In this document: piece after piece, positions 62,112 to 64,000 of the stretch | How positions within the stretch are numbered: position 1 is the stretch's first letter | Layout of the letters: each line of letters begins with the position of its first letter | Source of the DNA: Streptomyces sp. ERV7 | GTDB lineage: Bacteria > Actinomycetota > Actinomycetes > Streptomycetales > Streptomycetaceae | Length of the DNA stretch: 64,000 nucleotides | Direction: 5' to 3' | Assembly (NCBI RefSeq): GCF_001653515.1 | Contig: NZ_LYOY01000040.1 | Coordinates: 868,001-932,000 of the forward strand | Translations under genes and position numbers: made by a program | Notes under the pieces: generated by a model | What the model saw: only the letters and a program-made list of their open reading frames with translations | Database searches by the model: none | What the model was told of the DNA's origin: nothing

Positions 62112-62486
62112 GTGACGCTGATCGTGAACGAGGCCGAGCAGGGCGGATGGGCCGTGGTGCGCGTCCGCGGGGAACTGGACCTGGTGACCGCGCCGCAGGT
62201 CAGGCGGGTGGTCCACGACGCGGTGGCGGCGGGTCGGCACGATCTGGTGCTCGATCTGTCCGGGGTGCTGTTCTGCGACTCCAGCGGCGTGGGCGTACTG
62301 ATCGCCAGTCGCCGCCTCATCCGCTCCTGCCGGGGCAGGCTCCGCCTGATCCTCCCGGCCCGGGGCGCGGTGGAGGGCTCACATGTGAACCGCGTCCTGG
62401 CGGCCCTCGGAGTACGCCGCCTGTTCGACGTCTACGGGGACGTGGCGACAGCGGCCCGCGAGGACGAGCAACCCCTGTCGGCCTAG
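62112..62486 (+). CDS. STAS-domain anti-sigma-factor antagonist
   Basis: A 124-residue SpoIIAA/BldG-like protein: VVRVRGELDLVTAPQVRRVV and LVLDLSGVLFCDSSGVGVLI, with the phosphorylatable Ser in DSSGVG. Such proteins bind anti-sigma kinases when unphosphorylated. GTG 62112 with GAGAGG upstream. Divergent from the sigma/anti-sigma pair; the ZAS anti-sigma there is not a SpoIIAB-type kinase, so its partner may be elsewhere. Confidence 0.87.
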   Translation: MTLIVNEAEQGGWAVVRVRGELDLVTAPQVRRVVHDAVAAGRHDLVLDLSGVLFCDSSGVGVLIASRRLIRSCRGRLRLILPARGAVEGSHVNRVLAALGVRRLFDVYGDVATAAREDEQPLSA

Positions 62487-62494
62487 CCGTCCGA

Positions 62495-62605
62495 GACCGA
62501 GGGGTGCGGGGAACGGTGCGAGCAACCCACCACCGGCCCGCAGACGGACCCCGGGCCAAAGGGGCCGCGGGGAACCGCGCGACCGGCCCACCACGGCCCG
62601 CAGAC
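62495..62605. repeat. Two degenerate intergenic repeat copies
   Basis: GGGGTGCGGGGAACGGTGCGA and GGCCGCGGGGAACCGCGCGA are inverted-orientation members of the repeat family seen at 20,555 and 59,640, each followed by a CCGGCCCGCAGACG-like block. They fill the gap between the STAS gene and the convergent ligase. Confidence 0.7.
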
Positions 62606-62610
62606 GAAAC

Positions 62611-64000
62611 TCAGCCCCCGCCACCCCCGAACCTCTCCCGCAACTGATACTTCAGCACCTTCCGCAACGCGTCATTGCGCGGCAACGCGGCCACCACCTC
62701 CAGCCGCTCCGGCAGCTTGTGCACGGACAGCCCCTGCGCCCGCAGGTACGAGGTGACCGAGGGCAGGGTCAACTCATCGGCCCCCGGCGGCTGTTCGACC
62801 ACCGCGCACACCAACTCCCCCCGTGACACATCCGGCAGCCCGATGACCGCCACATCCCCGACGGCCGGATGCGCGGCCAGCAGATCCTCGATCTCCTTCG
62901 CCGAGATGTTCTCGCCCTTGCGGATGATCACGTCCTTGAGCCGCCCGGTCAGCACCAGATGCCCGCTCGCTGTCACGAACCCCAGATCGCCCGTGCGCAG
63001 GAACCCGTCCGCGTCGAAGGCCTCGGCGCTCTGTACGGGGTCCAGATACCCCTGGCAGACGGCCTCCCCGCGCAGCCGCACCTCGCCGTCCACGATCCGT
63101 ATCTCCATGCCCTCGGGCGGCCGGCCCTCCGTCGTCGCCAGGTTCTCCTCCGTGTCGTCCGGCGAGCCCATCGTGATCATCGGCACCTCGGTCATGCCGT
63201 AGCCGTGGGTGAGCTTCACCCCCATCTCCCGTACGACGGAGCGGTAGACCTCCGGCGGCTTGGGCGCCCCGCCGCCCGCGAGCAGCCGCAGCGAGGGGAT
63301 CACCTTCGCGTCCGGCCGCTTGCGCTGCTCGGCCAGGAACATCGAGTAGAAGGCGGTCGACCCGCCCGCCACCGTGACGCCGTGCTTGCGGTACGCCTCC
63401 AGCGCCTCCGGCAGCGCGAACTGCTCGAACATCACCGCGGGGAAGCCGTACAGGAGCAGCATCACCGTGTAGTCGGGCCCGGCGATATGGGCGTACGGGA
63501 ACGCCATCGAGCCGACGTCGTCCGCCGTCAGGTGCAGCGCGTGCGCCAGACAGGAGCCGCCCGCGATCAGTGAGCGGTCGGTGTGCAGGACGCCCTTGGG
63601 GTCGGAGGTGGTGCCCGAGGTCCAGTAGATCCAGCGGACCGCGGTGCCGTCGGCGGGCGGGGGCGGCAGGACGGCCGGGTCGCCGTCCGGGAGCGTCCCG
63701 TACGCCTCGAAGACGCCCCGCGCCCCGAGGCGGGCCGCCATCGCCCCGTGGTCGTACCCGCGCCACAGTCCCGGCACCGCGAAGAACTCCGCCCCCGACT
63801 CCCGTAGCGCGAAGCCCACTTCGCGGTCGCGGTAGAAGGGGATGACGGGCGACTGGACGGCCCCGATCCGGGCGAGGGCGAAGGAGAGGAGCGCGGTCTC
63901 GATCCTGGTGGGCAGCTGCCAGGCGACCACCGTGCCGGGCCGTACGCCCATGCCGTACAGGCCCGCCGCCACCCGCTCGGCGCGGTCGCGCAGCTCGCCG
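62611..64000 (-). CDS. AMP-dependent acyl-CoA synthetase (partial)
   Basis: ANL-family ligase, N-terminus beyond the right edge. Visible about 463 residues: WIYWTSGTTSDPKGVLHTDR (P-loop), YAHIAGPDYTVMLLLYGFPA, HGYGMTEVPMITMGSP, TGDLGFV, hinge LTGRLKDVIIRKGENISAKE and the C-terminal domain ending in ALPRNDALRKVLKYQLRERF with the catalytic-Lys region. It resembles cyclohexanecarboxylate or medium-chain acyl-CoA ligases; the substrate is unproven. Confidence 0.87.
   Translation of the reverse strand, partial: GELRDRAERVAAGLYGMGVRPGTVVAWQLPTRIETALLSFALARIGAVQSPVIPFYRDREVGFALRESGAEFFAVPGLWRGYDHGAMAARLGARGVFEAYGTLPDGDPAVLPPPPADGTAVRWIYWTSGTTSDPKGVLHTDRSLIAGGSCLAHALHLTADDVGSMAFPYAHIAGPDYTVMLLLYGFPAVMFEQFALPEALEAYRKHGVTVAGGSTAFYSMFLAEQRKRPDAKVIPSLRLLAGGGAPKPPEVYRSVVREMGVKLTHGYGMTEVPMITMGSPDDTEENLATTEGRPPEGMEIRIVDGEVRLRGEAVCQGYLDPVQSAEAFDADGFLRTGDLGFVTASGHLVLTGRLKDVIIRKGENISAKEIEDLLAAHPAVGDVAVIGLPDVSRGELVCAVVEQPPGADELTLPSVTSYLRAQGLSVHKLPERLEVVAALPRNDALRKVLKYQLRERFGGGGG

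Overview
The window is chromosomal DNA of a Streptomyces or close relative. The evidence is very high GC with GC-rich third codon positions, many GTG and TTG starts, and the content: a DmdR1-type iron regulator, a secreted SGT-type trypsin, a Ccr-family reductase, a sigma/anti-sigma pair, and short intergenic repeats ending in CGCAGTTCCCCGCGCCCCT. No rRNA and no complete tRNA is visible. Database-level identities come from motif recognition, not from searches.

Left core (1-34,350). The phenylacetyl-CoA epoxidase genes paaABC run leftward off the edge. Divergent from them is a tight ACP / acyl ligase / phosphopantetheinyl transferase cassette. Then come a Ccr-family reductase, a SIS-domain protein with a DasR-like site upstream, dmdR1 with an antisense frame like adm, a hydrolase, a polysaccharide deacetylase, an ABC exporter, a truncated CoA ligase facing an AraC regulator, a lipase-like gene abutting a membrane-protein gene head to head, an ABC-type binding lipoprotein, purU, an MMPL transporter, DoxX/amidohydrolase genes sharing an operator-like motif, an FkbM methyltransferase, a GntR/glycosyltransferase pair, and a 1,330-residue STAND-WD40 protein.

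Island (about 34,357-55,688). It opens with the 3' part of a tRNA-Pro(CGG) gene and its terminator, which looks like an attachment site, followed by a possible integrase tail. The first half is DNA defence: an XRE regulator, an HNH protein, a ParB-like protein, a SNF2 helicase, a small AbrB-like protein, a NaeI-type restriction enzyme, Vsr, and a C5-cytosine methyltransferase. The second half is a compact, unrecognised operon: APH-like kinase, archaeal-type AdoMet synthetase, second kinase-like protein, histidine phosphatase, complete seryl-tRNA synthetase, glycosyltransferase, AlaRS-like protein and ARMT1/DUF89 protein, with a NUDIX/XRE-TPR pair divergent. This second half is the best candidate for an undescribed system. 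The island ends in a relaxase fragment joined to a 267-bp tandem duplication inside a HExxH-protein gene. The tRNA-Pro gene expected at that end is absent.

Right core (55,688-64,000). It holds the disrupted HExxH gene, a trypsin precursor, a LuxR-type response regulator with its histidine kinase, an anti-sigma factor and ECF-like sigma factor pair, a STAS protein, and an acyl-CoA synthetase that runs off the right edge.
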